A DNA stretch of 64,000 nucleotides from Microbispora sp. H11081 (GCF_012999535.1 NZ_JABBWV010000013.1:124001-188000); one strand, 5' to 3'; shown: positions 1 to 8,783, counted from the stretch's first letter. Notes: generated by a model from the letters alone, not told the origin. Numbers and translations: made by a program.

Positions 1-686
1 CCGACCGCGTGCCACTCGGCGGCCAGCCGCCGGGCGACGTCGTCGCCCACGATGTCGGCGGCCATGATCTCGACGCCCTCGCGGGACAGGGCCGACAGCG
101 GCAGCCGGCGGCAGTGCGGCTGGCGCAGCAGTTCGGTCTGGAACAGCGTCGGGGCGTTCCACGACTCCTCCGACTGGCTGAAGATCGCCAGGATGTGGGC
201 GAAGCGCAGCCTTCGGGCGAGGTAGGCCAGGCAGAGCTGCGAGGCCCGGTCGGCGTGCTGGATGTCGTCCACCACGATCATGAGGGGATGCCGCTCGGAG
301 AGCTCCAGCAGCACCATGCACAGCGCGTGCACGATGTGGGCGTCGACCTGGTCGACGTAGTCGGCCAGCGGATCGGCCGACATGGCGCAGCGGGCGCCCT
401 CGTGCAGCAGGTCGCGGGTGCGCTCCGCCTCATCGGGGGTGAGCGGCGCGTTGTGCAGGATCTGCGACAGCACGGCCAGGGCCAGTCCCGACTCCGCCTG
501 CGAGCAGGTCGCGGTCAGGGGGAGGGCGCCGTGCTCCAGCGCGTCCTCGACCAGAGTGTTGAGCAGTGCGGTCTTCCCCGTCGCGACGGGTCCTCCGACG
601 ATCGCGATCTTTCCTCTGCCGGTGACGGCGTCGGCCAGCATGTCCTCGAGGGACGCCAACACCTCTTCCCGCTCCACCAGGGCCAT
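1..686 (-). CDS. LAL-type LuxR-family regulator, N-terminal ATPase part (truncated by window edge)
   Basis: This minus-strand gene starts at ATG 684-686 and runs off the left edge, so only about 228 N-terminal residues are visible. They form an AAA/NACHT-like ATPase: a Walker A GGPVATGKT at residues 31-39 and a Walker B-like LMIVVDDIQ near residues 135-143, followed by sensor-like segments. Large ATP-binding LuxR regulators (LAL, MalT-like) begin this way and end in a LuxR helix-turn-helix, which would lie outside the window. Such proteins are common pathway-specific activators at actinomycete metabolite clusters. The gene lies downstream of, and in the same direction as, leuA, with 91 bases between them. 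The family call is strong; a role in controlling this cluster is an inference, and the DNA-binding domain is not seen. Confidence 0.8.
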   Translation of the reverse strand, partial: MALVEREEVLASLEDMLADAVTGRGKIAIVGGPVATGKTALLNTLVEDALEHGALPLTATCSQAESGLALAVLSQILHNAPLTPDEAERTRDLLHEGARCAMSADPLADYVDQVDAHIVHALCMVLLELSERHPLMIVVDDIQHADRASQLCLAYLARRLRFAHILAIFSQSEESWNAPTLFQTELLRQPHCRRLPLSALSREGVEIMAADIVGDDVARRLAAEWHAV

Positions 687-777
687 AATGAGTCTCCCGA
701 ATTCCGTTCGCTTTGCGGCCGTGCGGCCGAGTTCACAATTGCCATGACTTCCGGTCAAGGCTGTAGGTTTGCCACCT

Positions 778-2511
778 TCAGCCGACGAGTGACATTCGCG
801 GGGAAAGGGCGTCGCCCGCCCGCTCCTGCGGTCCTTCCGCGCTCGTTTCGCCCGAGCGGGCAAGCGCCGAGCGGACGGCCGCGAACGACGCGGTGACCAC
901 GTCGTGGTCGAGGCCCACCCCCCAGACCTGCCTCCCGCCGATCTCGCACTCGGCGTAGACCGCCACCTCCTGGTCCCCCGAGCCGCCGGCGGCGGCCTCG
1001 ACGCCGGTGCGGTGGACCATCCGCACGTCCACGTTCCAGACCGCCAGCCGCGCGCCGAGGGTGCGGATGGCGTCGGCCCGCGACCCCGCGACGTCGAAGC
1101 GTGCGCCGTCGACGTACAACGTGGTCCGCAGCGGCCGGCCGCCGAGCCCGAGCGGGACGGTGATCTCGGACCGCGACAGGTACTCCTCGTCGAACAGGTC
1201 GCGGACCACGGCCGGGGTGATCTCCCCGCCCGAGCCGTCCGCGTGGGCCTGCACGACGCGGGCGAACTCGGCCTGCATGGCCTTCGGCGGGTTCAGCCCG
1301 TGCCAGGCGCTCAGGATGTAGGCCACGCCGCCCTTGCCCGACTGGCTGTTGATGCGCACCACCGCCTCGTACGTCCGGCCGACGTCCTTGGGGTCGAGCG
1401 GCAGGTACGGCATGCTCCACGGCAGCTCGTCGACGCTGGTGCCCGCCTCGGCCGCCTCCACGGCCAGGGCGTCGAACCCCTTCTTGATGGCGTCCTGGTG
1501 GGAGCCGGAGAAGGCGGTGTAGACGAGGTCGCCGCCGTACGGGTGGCGAGGGCCGACCTGCATCTCGTTGCAGTACTCGACCGTCCGGCGGATCTCGGTG
1601 ATGTCGGAGAAGTCGATGCCGGGGTCTATGCCCTGGGTGTACATGTTCAGGCCGAGCGTGACCAGACAGACGTTGCCGGCCCGCTCGCCGTTGCCGAACA
1701 GGCAGCCCTCGATCCGCTGGGCCCCGGCCAGCAGCGCCAGCTCGGAGGCGGCCACGCCGGTGCCGCGGTCGTTGTGCGGGTGGATCGACAGGCAGACGTG
1801 CTCCCGGTGGGACAGGTTCCGGTCGAGCCACTCGATCTGGTCGGCGAAGACGTGCGGGAGCGACCGCTCCACCGTGGTCGGGAAGTTCAGGATGATCTCC
1901 CGGCCCTCTTCCGGCTGCCACACGTCCATGACCGCCTCGCAGACCTCCAGCGCGAACTCGGGCTCGGTCTCGTTGAACAGCTCGGGCGAGTACTGGAACC
2001 CGAGGTCGCAGTCGCCCAGGGTCGCCTCGGCGTACTTCATCATCAGCCGGGTGCCCTCGACGGCGAGGTCCCTGCACTCGTCGCGGGTCATGCCGAAGAC
2101 GACCCGGCGGAAGAGGGGGGCGGTCGCGTTGTAGAGGTGGATGTTGGCCCGGGGCGCGCCGGCCAGGCTCTCCACGGTCCGCCGGATCAGCTCGTCCCGC
2201 GCCTGCACCAGCACCGAGATCCGCACGTCGTCGGGAATCCGGTCCTCCTCGATGAGGAGGCGCAGGAAGTCGTGGTCGTCCTGGCTCGCCACCGGGAACC
2301 CGACCTCGATCTCCTTGTAACCCATCCGTACGAGCAGGTCGAACATCGCGAGCTTGCGCTCCGGGCTCATCGGGTTGACCAGCGACTGGTTGCCGTCGCG
2401 CAGGTCGGTGGACAGCCATCGCGGTGCGGCCTCGATCGTCCGGTCCGGCCACCGCCGGTCCGCCAGGCGGACGGGGGTGAAGGCCGAGTAACGGGAAGGA
2501 GAGCTGCTCAT
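778..2511 (-). CDS. leuA: 2-isopropylmalate synthase (LeuA) paralogue
   Basis: The product is 577 residues and condenses 2-oxoisovalerate with acetyl-CoA in leucine-type chain elongation. The HMGL-like TIM barrel carries LRDGNQ at residues 37-42 (metal-binding Asp), the HPHNDRG metal-site motif, the GNGERAGNVCLVTLG segment and YGGDLVYTAFSGSHQDA. A C-terminal LeuA allosteric/dimer domain occupies roughly residues 430-577. The start at 2511 is chosen because AAAGGA lies seven bases upstream; an upstream in-frame extension has no such site. The sequence is of the long actinobacterial LeuA type. Its position between a LAL regulator and a UbiA gene, rather than with leuCD or leuB, suggests a pathway copy supplying a branched or homologated 2-oxo acid. 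It could equally be the housekeeping enzyme. Confidence 0.9.
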   Translation of the reverse strand: MSSSPSRYSAFTPVRLADRRWPDRTIEAAPRWLSTDLRDGNQSLVNPMSPERKLAMFDLLVRMGYKEIEVGFPVASQDDHDFLRLLIEEDRIPDDVRISVLVQARDELIRRTVESLAGAPRANIHLYNATAPLFRRVVFGMTRDECRDLAVEGTRLMMKYAEATLGDCDLGFQYSPELFNETEPEFALEVCEAVMDVWQPEEGREIILNFPTTVERSLPHVFADQIEWLDRNLSHREHVCLSIHPHNDRGTGVAASELALLAGAQRIEGCLFGNGERAGNVCLVTLGLNMYTQGIDPGIDFSDITEIRRTVEYCNEMQVGPRHPYGGDLVYTAFSGSHQDAIKKGFDALAVEAAEAGTSVDELPWSMPYLPLDPKDVGRTYEAVVRINSQSGKGGVAYILSAWHGLNPPKAMQAEFARVVQAHADGSGGEITPAVVRDLFDEEYLSRSEITVPLGLGGRPLRTTLYVDGARFDVAGSRADAIRTLGARLAVWNVDVRMVHRTGVEAAAGGSGDQEVAVYAECEIGGRQVWGVGLDHDVVTASFAAVRSALARSGETSAEGPQERAGDALSPRMSLVG

Positions 2512-2808
2512 GAGGAATTCCTTTCTCACCGGCGACGATGCCACCGAATTCGCGACCGTCCGTTTTCCGAGAAGCTGTCCGCGAATCGCTCCGACTTCCT
2601 TCCGGAAGGCCGCCAAAATCTGGTGTGATTCGCTGACCGGTACGTTGCCGAAGCTACAAGCGCCCAGGTCAGACGGCAAGAGAGAAGCAACTAGAGTGCG
2701 GTCGGTCTCAGCCGGACGATCGGTAGGGGTATCGAAAGTTGTAGATCCGGTACAACCTCCCGGGCGGCCCCCTTACCGCCCCCTTGAAACGGACACATAC
2801 TCCGGATC
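2512..2808. promoter_or_regulatory. Divergent leuA / ubiA promoter region with shared 12-bp motif
   Basis: This 297-base region separates two divergent genes and has no credible ORF. CGAAAGTTGTAG occurs at 2733-2744. The same 12 bases occur, on the opposite strand, at 10271-10282 upstream of the short peptide gene. GTTGTA (2738-2743) and TACAAC (2751-2756) form an inverted repeat with a 7-base spacer, a plausible operator. No clear -10/-35 pair is assigned. The region is less GC-rich than the flanking genes. Confidence 0.5.
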
Positions 2809-3756
2809 ATGACGATCAGCAGAGCAGCGATTCCGGCTATTTCGATTTCGCCTTTCCGAATCCTCGGAATGTGCGTGACCGAGGCGCGCCCGTCCGTTCT
2901 CGCCATCTTCTTCCTGAGGTTCGCCGCCGGCGCCGGGCTGGACGCCGGCCTCACCCCCGCCGACCCGTTCCGCCTCCTGGCGGGCGCCCTGGTGTGGCAG
3001 TGCGCGATCTTCTTCGTCTACCTCTTCAACGGGGTGACGGACATGCGGGAGGACCGCGTGAACGGTTCACACCGGCCGATCGCCCGCGGCGACCTCGACG
3101 CCGGCCTCGCGCTGATCATCGCCTGGACCGCGGCCGCGATCGCCCTGCTCGGCGCGCTGCTCCTCGGCGGAGTGACGATCTGGCTGGTCACGGCGGTGCT
3201 GGTGCTCGGTTACCTCTACTCGGCGCCGCCCTTCCAGTTGAAGAGGTGGTCGAGCGCGACCGTCGTGGTCGGCGGCGTGGCCGGCCTGCTCTCCTACTGC
3301 GCGGGCTACTCCTCCTGCGGGACCGGCCCCGGCGGGCGTGAGGCGATCGCGCTGCCCGCGTTCGCCCTCGCGGCCTCGCTGTGGATGGGGCTGGTCGGCA
3401 CGCCGGCCAAGGACCTGCCGGACATCGCGGGCGACCGCTCCGCCGGGCGCTCCTCGTTCGCGGTCAGCCACGGAGAATGGCCGGTCAGGCTGCTGTTGTC
3501 GGCCGTGGCCGCCGCCGTCGCCATCGCTTTCTGCGCGGTCTCGCTGCTATTGGGGGTGCCTCTGGGCATGGCGCCGGCCGCCATGCTCACCGGCGCCGCC
3601 CTGCTCGCCGTCGTCACCCTTACTCCGCTTTCCCGGGGGTCGCGGGTGCGCCGCCGCCTGCCCTACCGGGCGTTCATGACGACGCAATACGCTGTGCATT
3701 TGGCCGTTCTTCTCCCGCTGATGTCACAATTCTTATTGTCTGGGCGTTCGGCTTAG
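2809..3756 (+). CDS. UbiA-family membrane prenyltransferase
   Basis: This 315-residue integral membrane protein has about eight hydrophobic segments. UbiA enzymes transfer a prenyl group from a prenyl diphosphate to an aromatic or other acceptor in the membrane, using Mg2+ held by two Asp-rich motifs. Both are present: N74-x3-D78-x3-D82 in the NGVTDMRED loop and D202-x2-D205-x3-D209 in KDLPDIAGD. The conserved YLYSAPPFQLKRW segment lies at about 135-147. Nothing here identifies the acceptor. The neighbouring aromatic-amine pathway (papABC) makes an aromatic acceptor attractive, but that is inference. The histidine kinase gene starts 43 bases downstream, so ubiA and the two-component genes probably share a transcript. 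Confidence 0.85.
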   Translation: MTISRAAIPAISISPFRILGMCVTEARPSVLAIFFLRFAAGAGLDAGLTPADPFRLLAGALVWQCAIFFVYLFNGVTDMREDRVNGSHRPIARGDLDAGLALIIAWTAAAIALLGALLLGGVTIWLVTAVLVLGYLYSAPPFQLKRWSSATVVVGGVAGLLSYCAGYSSCGTGPGGREAIALPAFALAASLWMGLVGTPAKDLPDIAGDRSAGRSSFAVSHGEWPVRLLLSAVAAAVAIAFCAVSLLLGVPLGMAPAAMLTGAALLAVVTLTPLSRGSRVRRRLPYRAFMTTQYAVHLAVLLPLMSQFLLSGRSA

Positions 3757-3799
3757 TCCAGGATGGAGAGCACTCGTCCGCTTCCTCTCGGAGGGCCCA

Positions 3800-4888
3800 T
3801 TGGCGGGAGATGGAAAACTGGGACCGCAGGTCCCGGACTTCGAGGCTTTCCTCGAAGCGCACCGCTCCGAGATTCTGGACGCGTACGCACGGAACCTTGC
3901 GGCACTGGACAGCCCGATCAGCCGCGACCCGACCGCGCTGCGGCAGGCCCTGGCGAACGCCGAGCAGATCCTCGACGACGTCGCGGAGACGCTGCGGTCC
4001 GGCAGCGTCAAGGTGTCCGACTCCCACAAGATCATCGCGTGGGAGGTGGGCGCGACCAGGGCGGCGAGCGGGGTCCACCCGGACGAGTCGCTCCGGGCGG
4101 CGTCGGTGTGGTTCCAGGCGGTCGTGACCTGCCTGCTGGAGCGGATGCCCGGCGACGGCGAGTCGATGCGGCTGCTCACCCTGGTCGTGCTCGGCCTGGA
4201 GCGGAGCATCACGACCCGGATCAGGGAGTCCTCGGCGAGCTATTCGAGCTTCCTGCTCGACAAGGTCCACGAGGCCCAGATCGAAGAACGCCGGCGGATC
4301 GCCCGCGAACTGCACGACCGGCTCGGGCACGGCCTCAGCGTCGCCCACCGGCAGCTCGAACTGTACGACCTGCACCGGGCGAGCAAGCCCGCGACGGCGA
4401 CCGCCAAGGTGGAGACGGCTCAGCAGGCGATCCTGGAGACCATGCAGAACCTCCGCGCCGTCACCAGCGACCTGCACCCGCAGGAGCCGATGAACAGCCT
4501 GGAGAAGGCCCTGCTGTACTTCCTCGAGACCGTGGACATGGAAGAGGTGGACATCCGGCTGAGGGTCAGCGGGGACGAGACATGGGCGTCGCCGACCGTA
4601 CGCGACGAGTCCTTCCTCATCCTGCGTGAGGCGGCCAGGAACGCGCTCAGCCACGGGAACCCCACCAAGATGCTGATCCGGGTCGACTTCGCCCCGCACG
4701 AGCTGCGCGCGTCCGTGGACGACGACGGCCTGGGCTTCGCGGACGGAACCGGCCGGCCGGACGGCGTGGGCCTGTTGTCGATGCGGGAACGCGCCGCGAT
4801 CATCGGCGGGACGACCACCATCACGAGCAGGCCGGGCCTCGGCACGCACGTCGAACTGTACGTGCCCTTCTCAGGGCTCAACGGATGA
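3800..4888 (+). CDS. Cytosolic sensor histidine kinase (HisKA_3 type)
   Basis: The product is 362 residues with no membrane segment or signal peptide. Residues 13-140 are a helical sensor region resembling RsbRD N-terminal domains. HisKA_3 follows, with the H-box IARELHDRLGHGL (phospho-acceptor His172), and then a GHKL ATPase with DDDGLGF, GVGLLSMRERA and GLGTHVEL. The start is a rare TTG at 3800, chosen because GGAGGG ends four bases upstream and no in-frame ATG or GTG fits better. The kinase should phosphorylate the response regulator encoded 16 bases downstream. The lack of membrane segments points to an intracellular signal. Control of the adjacent metabolite genes is an inference. Confidence 0.88.
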   Translation: MAGDGKLGPQVPDFEAFLEAHRSEILDAYARNLAALDSPISRDPTALRQALANAEQILDDVAETLRSGSVKVSDSHKIIAWEVGATRAASGVHPDESLRAASVWFQAVVTCLLERMPGDGESMRLLTLVVLGLERSITTRIRESSASYSSFLLDKVHEAQIEERRRIARELHDRLGHGLSVAHRQLELYDLHRASKPATATAKVETAQQAILETMQNLRAVTSDLHPQEPMNSLEKALLYFLETVDMEEVDIRLRVSGDETWASPTVRDESFLILREAARNALSHGNPTKMLIRVDFAPHELRASVDDDGLGFADGTGRPDGVGLLSMRERAAIIGGTTTITSRPGLGTHVELYVPFSGLNG

Positions 4889-4904
4889 CCCGATCGGGGA
4901 CCAC

Positions 4905-5597
4905 ATGATCACTATCGCCGTCATCGACGACCACGCGCTGTTCCGCGAGGGACTGCGCGAGATCCTGGAGGCCCAGGACGACTTCGAGGTCGTCGGCGAG
5001 GCGGGCGACTCGCAGGGGGCCGTGGCCCTGGTCGAGCGGGAGCGGCCCGACGTCGTCCTCCTGGACGTCGAGATCCCCGGCGACGACGCCACCCAGACCG
5101 TGGCCCGCATGCGTGAGATCTCACCCGAGTCCCACATCATCATCCTCAGCATGTACGACGGCCCCCAGCTGCTCAGCCGCCTGCTCGCGGCGGGCATCCG
5201 CGGCTACCTGCTCAAGAGCGTGCACCGCCAGGAGCTGGTCTCGGCCGTCAGGAGCGTCAAGGCCGAGCCCGACCGGCTCGTGCTCGCCGTCTCGCGTGAC
5301 TCGTTCGCCCAGGTGCAGGGGGGCGGGTCGCAGGTGGTGCTGACCGACAGGGAGCGGGAGATCCTGGAGCTCGCCGCGCAGGCGCTGAGCAACTACCAGA
5401 TCGCCACCCGGCTCACCCTCACCGAGGCGACGATCAAGCGGCACCTGCACAACATCTTCACCAAGCTCGGCGCCGTCTCCCGGATCGACGCGGTCAACAA
5501 GGCGCTGGCCGCCTCGCTCATCACGCCGCGCCGCGACCAGCCGGCGCCACGGTCCAGGCAGAACCCCGGCCTGCGGGGCCAGCGGTCGTTCCCCTGA
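4905..5597 (+). CDS. NarL/FixJ-type response regulator
   Basis: The product is 230 residues. The receiver domain (about 1-120) has acidic residues D8/D9, phospho-acceptor D54 in VVLLDVEIPG and K104 in GYLLKS. A LuxR-type helix-turn-helix (about 145-205) contains LTDREREILELAA and TIKRHLHNIFTKLG. It is the cognate partner of the cytosolic kinase immediately upstream. The DNA target is unknown; the dyad in the leuA/ubiA intergenic region or the repeated CGAAAGTTGTAG motif are candidates. The C-terminal 25 residues are a low-complexity basic tail. Confidence 0.92.
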   Translation: MITIAVIDDHALFREGLREILEAQDDFEVVGEAGDSQGAVALVERERPDVVLLDVEIPGDDATQTVARMREISPESHIIILSMYDGPQLLSRLLAAGIRGYLLKSVHRQELVSAVRSVKAEPDRLVLAVSRDSFAQVQGGGSQVVLTDREREILELAAQALSNYQIATRLTLTEATIKRHLHNIFTKLGAVSRIDAVNKALAASLITPRRDQPAPRSRQNPGLRGQRSFP

Positions 5598-5608
5598 CCC
5601 GCGGGGCC

Positions 5609-6565
5609 TCAGTCGTCCAGCAGCGGGAACGTGCCCGAGAGGCGGGCCCGGACCGGATCCGGCAGCAGGATGCCCGTCGCGGTGAGGTTCATCTCCAGAT
5701 GGACCAGGTCACGCGTGCTCGGCACCGGGACGATGTTGTCGCCCTGCGCCAGCAGCCAGGCGATGGCCAGCCGTCCCATGCCGACGTCCATGTCGGCCGC
5801 CACCCGCTGGGCGTCGCGCAGCCGCGGCAGCTCGGTCTCCAGGCTCTCCGGTGAGAAGCGCGGGTCGCGGCGGCGCACGTCCGCCGAGCCGAGCTGGATC
5901 GGCGAGGTGATCCTGCCGGTCAGGAAGCCCCGGCCGAGCGGCCTGCCCGCGATGACGCCCATCCCCAGCTCACGCGCCACCGGCAGCAGCTCACGCTCCG
6001 CCCGGCGCCGCCACAGGGAGTACTCGACCGCGACCGCCGCGACGGGCCGCACCTCGTGCGCGCGCCGCAGCCGCTTCCCGTCCAGCCCGCGTACGCCGAT
6101 GTGCGCGATCTTCCCGGCGTCCTGAAGCCCCCCGGCGGCCCCCATCGTCTCCTCGATCGGCGCGTCGCCGACGCCGGGGTCGACGACGTACAGGTCGATC
6201 CGCTCGACGCCCAGACGGGCCAGCGAGGCGTCACAGGCCCTGCCGAGGTCCTCCGGGCGGGAGACCCATCCGCTGGGCGTGGGACCGGGAGCGGCCGCGA
6301 TGAGGGCCTCGTCGCGCCGCTGGGCGACGGCCTTGCCCACCAGGCGCTCGGCTTCGCCGCCGCCGTCGGTGAGGTCGATCAGGGACACGCCGCCGTCGAG
6401 CGCGCGCCGGACCACCCGCATCGCCTCGTCCGGGTCGGCAGGGCCGTACGCGCCGGTCAGCGCGGTGCAGCCGAGCCCGAGACTTGCCGCCACGAGGCCC
6501 TGTCCCCCGAGGTTCACGCGCCGCATGACGCCGCCCGCGACCGGCGTGGCCGTGACAGATTGCAC
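5609..6565 (-). CDS. Aldo/keto reductase-like protein lacking the catalytic tetrad
   Basis: The product is 318 residues with an aldo-keto reductase (AKR) barrel: LGLGCTALTGAYGPADPDEAM near the N terminus, ACDASLARLGVERIDLY, PIEET, GKIAHIGVRGL and a late GRPLGRGFLTG cofactor region. Active AKRs use Asp, Tyr, Lys and His. Here the Asp remains (D64), but the Tyr position is Gly (LTDGGGEAERLVG, about 69), the Lys position is in AAAPGP (about 91-93), and the His position reads VVDP (about 128). It therefore looks like a pseudoenzyme or an enzyme with altered chemistry. The GTG start at 6565 has a weak ribosome site; ATG at codon 14 is an alternative. It converges with the response regulator gene 11 bases away. 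Confidence 0.75.
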   Translation of the reverse strand: MQSVTATPVAGGVMRRVNLGGQGLVAASLGLGCTALTGAYGPADPDEAMRVVRRALDGGVSLIDLTDGGGEAERLVGKAVAQRRDEALIAAAPGPTPSGWVSRPEDLGRACDASLARLGVERIDLYVVDPGVGDAPIEETMGAAGGLQDAGKIAHIGVRGLDGKRLRRAHEVRPVAAVAVEYSLWRRRAERELLPVARELGMGVIAGRPLGRGFLTGRITSPIQLGSADVRRRDPRFSPESLETELPRLRDAQRVAADMDVGMGRLAIAWLLAQGDNIVPVPSTRDLVHLEMNLTATGILLPDPVRARLSGTFPLLDD

Positions 6566-6626
6566 AGTTTCACTATCGATTCGTCATTCACGTGGACACC
6601 GCTGGAAGTAATAGAGGTACGAGAAA

Positions 6627-6651
6627 CGCGAGGACGCCCCGATACCTCGCG
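6627..6651 (-). terminator. Possible hairpin terminator downstream of the bicupin operon
   Basis: CGCGAGG (6627-6633) pairs with CCTCGCG (6645-6651) across an 11-base loop. It lies 73 bases beyond the bicupin stop codon on the minus strand. No U-tract is obvious, so the call is tentative. Confidence 0.35.
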
Positions 6652-6723
6652 GATTGCATGATGCGGATTTTCCACCCCTATTTTCTCCACCACTACGACT
6701 GTTCGTGCAACATATCCGGCAAA

Positions 6724-7497
6724 TCATTGGCCAGATATTTCAGGAATGCCTGCGACGGAACCGCCGAACACGACGAAGCGGCTGGCGAGGTGGCCCGAGT
6801 GGGGGTTGCGGGCGCCGTGCCGTACGCCCGGGGGCGCGAAGACGCCGTCGCCCGGCCCCAGGTCCACCCACCGGTCGTGCAGGTAGAACTGCCCCTCACC
6901 CTCGAAGACGAAGTACACCGACTCGCTCTCCTCGTGCGGGCGGACGCCGAGCGTCTCTCCCGGCTGCATGATCCCGCAGCGCAGGCAGAGCCCCGCACGA
7001 CCGGCTCCCGGCCGGAACAGGACGTTCGCGGCGGGCGGGGTCAGCCAGGTCTCGCCGTTCCACAGCGAGCGGAACCCGGCGAGCCGGGTCCTGGCCGGGC
7101 GGGTACTGGCCGGGCCGGTCCTGACCGGGCCGGCCGGGTCCGGGCCGCCCTCCGGCGCGCGACTCCAGATGTAGACGGTCATCTCCCGGTCCCCGGCCGA
7201 CAGCGAGTACGCGCCTCCGACGGGTGAGCACAGCGCCGAGGCGGCGCGCATCCGGCTGATCTCGTAGCCGACCGTGCCGACGCCCGCGCCCGCGACGACG
7301 ACCGCGATCTGCTCGGCCTCCGCCGCGCCGGGCGGTGACCACTGGCGGCCGGCGGGGATGCGGACCGCGTCGACGGTGGCGTGCCGCGCCCCCAGGCCCG
7401 GGCCCGCCACCGGGCTCACCCAGCAGTCGCCGTGACTCCGATACTCCAGTTCCGCGGCCCGGAGCACCGTGCCGGTCTCTTGTCTGGTCAGGTTCAT
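6724..7497 (-). CDS. Bicupin-domain protein
   Basis: The product is 257 residues starting at ATG 7497, with AGGAG seven bases upstream. Two cupin barrels are joined by a Pro/Arg/Thr-rich linker (about residues 116-140) encoded by degenerate CCGGGC-type repeats. The N-terminal cupin (IPAGRQW onwards) shows no metal-binding histidines. The C-terminal cupin has GETLGVRPHEESESVYFVF and GDGVFAPPGVRHGARN. It keeps one His and the Glu of motif 1 and the His and Asn of motif 2, but the first His of motif 1 is Arg. Bicupins include isomerases such as BacB of bacilysin synthesis and ureidoglycine aminohydrolase. It is the last gene of the peptide / ATP-grasp / MFS operon, 14 bases after the exporter. 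The substrate is not known. Confidence 0.75.
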   Translation of the reverse strand: MNLTRQETGTVLRAAELEYRSHGDCWVSPVAGPGLGARHATVDAVRIPAGRQWSPPGAAEAEQIAVVVAGAGVGTVGYEISRMRAASALCSPVGGAYSLSAGDREMTVYIWSRAPEGGPDPAGPVRTGPASTRPARTRLAGFRSLWNGETWLTPPAANVLFRPGAGRAGLCLRCGIMQPGETLGVRPHEESESVYFVFEGEGQFYLHDRWVDLGPGDGVFAPPGVRHGARNPHSGHLASRFVVFGGSVAGIPEISGQ

Positions 7498-7511
7498 CGC
7501 GGCGCTCCTGG

Positions 7512-8783
7512 TCACGCCCGCGCGAGTTCGGCGCGGTCGGCGGCGGGGGTGGTGGTGAGGATGGCGCGGTACTGCCAGATGATCACCAGTCCGAAGACGC
7601 CGTACAGGGCGGCCATGCCCCACGGCGGGAGGACCGACCCGATCGTGATGCACAGCGACGCGACGACCAGGGCCACCCGGATGTTGAGGTTGTAGACCGC
7701 CATGTAGCGGGTGCGGGACGCGGCCGGCACCATGTCGGCGAGCAGCGCCTGCCTGACCGGCACGTCCATGAGCTCGCCCACGGTGAGCACCAGCGCGGCC
7801 ACGAGCAGGACCCAGCCGGTGTCGCTGACGGCCAGCACCATGTATCCGGCGGTGAACAGCCCCGCCCCCGCGTACAGCCGGACGTTGTCGGGCACCCGGC
7901 GCAGCACCAGGTGGGCGACGAGCGCGAGCGCCACGACCAGCACGGTGTTCTCCGCGCGGAGGATGCCGAGCATCGCCACGCCGTCCACCTGGACCGTCCA
8001 GGACCCGATGGCCAGCAGGTTCTGCTCCGGCAGGTCCCTGGCCAGCCGTACGCCGATGTAGTTGATCAGCTGCAGCTCGATGGACATGAACAGCGTGGCG
8101 GCGACCAGCAGCCGGCCGAAGACGCGATCCTGGAGCACCAGCCGGTAGCCGGAGGCGAAGTCCCGCAGGATCGACCCGCGCGGCTCCGCCGCCGCCCCGG
8201 CCTCCTCCTCCGGCCTGGTCTCCGCGATCAGGAAGAACGTGGCCGCGGCGATCACGACCGTGCCCCCGGCGGCCAGGGCGAGCAGCAGCGTGAAGTGGCC
8301 GTTGTAGAGGAAACCGCCGAGCAGCGCGCCGAAGGCCAGCGCGAGGTTGATCGACCAGTAGTTGATCGTGTAGACGAGCTTGCGGCTCTCGGGGGTCGTG
8401 ACGTCGAGGATCATCGCGTCGTTCGCCGGCATCGCGAAGCTCGCGGCGAACTTGTTGACGAGGTAGCCGCAGTAGACGATCGCCGGGCTGTGCCAGGCGG
8501 GCGAGTCGGCGACCGCCATGAGCGCGAAGGTCAGGCAGACGCCCGCCTCGCCGAGCAGCAGCGTGCGCCTGCGCCCGCTGGTGTCGGACATGTGCCCGCC
8601 CGCCAGCGTGCCCACCACGCCGAGCACCATGACGGTCACGACCAGCACGCCCGCGATCGCCACGCCGTACTCGAAGGCGAGGTAGATGGCCATGAACGAC
8701 ATGACCATCGAGTCGAGCAGGCGCTGCAGGAACCCGACCGCGATGCGGACCCGCAGGTTCGGATGGAGCGCGGACAGGTTCAC
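7512..8783 (-). CDS. MFS efflux transporter
   Basis: The product is 423 residues with about 12 hydrophobic segments and a typical loop 2-3 motif, GTLAGGHMSDTSGRRRTLLLGE. It is a drug/metabolite:H+ antiporter of the major facilitator superfamily. The GTG start (8781-8783) overlaps the ATP-grasp stop codon in GTGA, so ligase and exporter are translationally coupled. This layout recalls bacD (ATP-grasp dipeptide ligase) and bacE (MFS self-protection) in bacilysin clusters, and export of the ligase product is the natural inference. The substrate cannot be read from the sequence. Confidence 0.88.
   Translation of the reverse strand: MNLSALHPNLRVRIAVGFLQRLLDSMVMSFMAIYLAFEYGVAIAGVLVVTVMVLGVVGTLAGGHMSDTSGRRRTLLLGEAGVCLTFALMAVADSPAWHSPAIVYCGYLVNKFAASFAMPANDAMILDVTTPESRKLVYTINYWSINLALAFGALLGGFLYNGHFTLLLALAAGGTVVIAAATFFLIAETRPEEEAGAAAEPRGSILRDFASGYRLVLQDRVFGRLLVAATLFMSIELQLINYIGVRLARDLPEQNLLAIGSWTVQVDGVAMLGILRAENTVLVVALALVAHLVLRRVPDNVRLYAGAGLFTAGYMVLAVSDTGWVLLVAALVLTVGELMDVPVRQALLADMVPAASRTRYMAVYNLNIRVALVVASLCITIGSVLPPWGMAALYGVFGLVIIWQYRAILTTTPAADRAELARA

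Noticed and set aside
9..896. 295-codon plus-strand open frame at the left edge
   Set aside because: The minus strand here encodes a LuxR-family ATPase with Walker A and B motifs and a proper start at 686; the plus frame is a shadow that even crosses into leuA.
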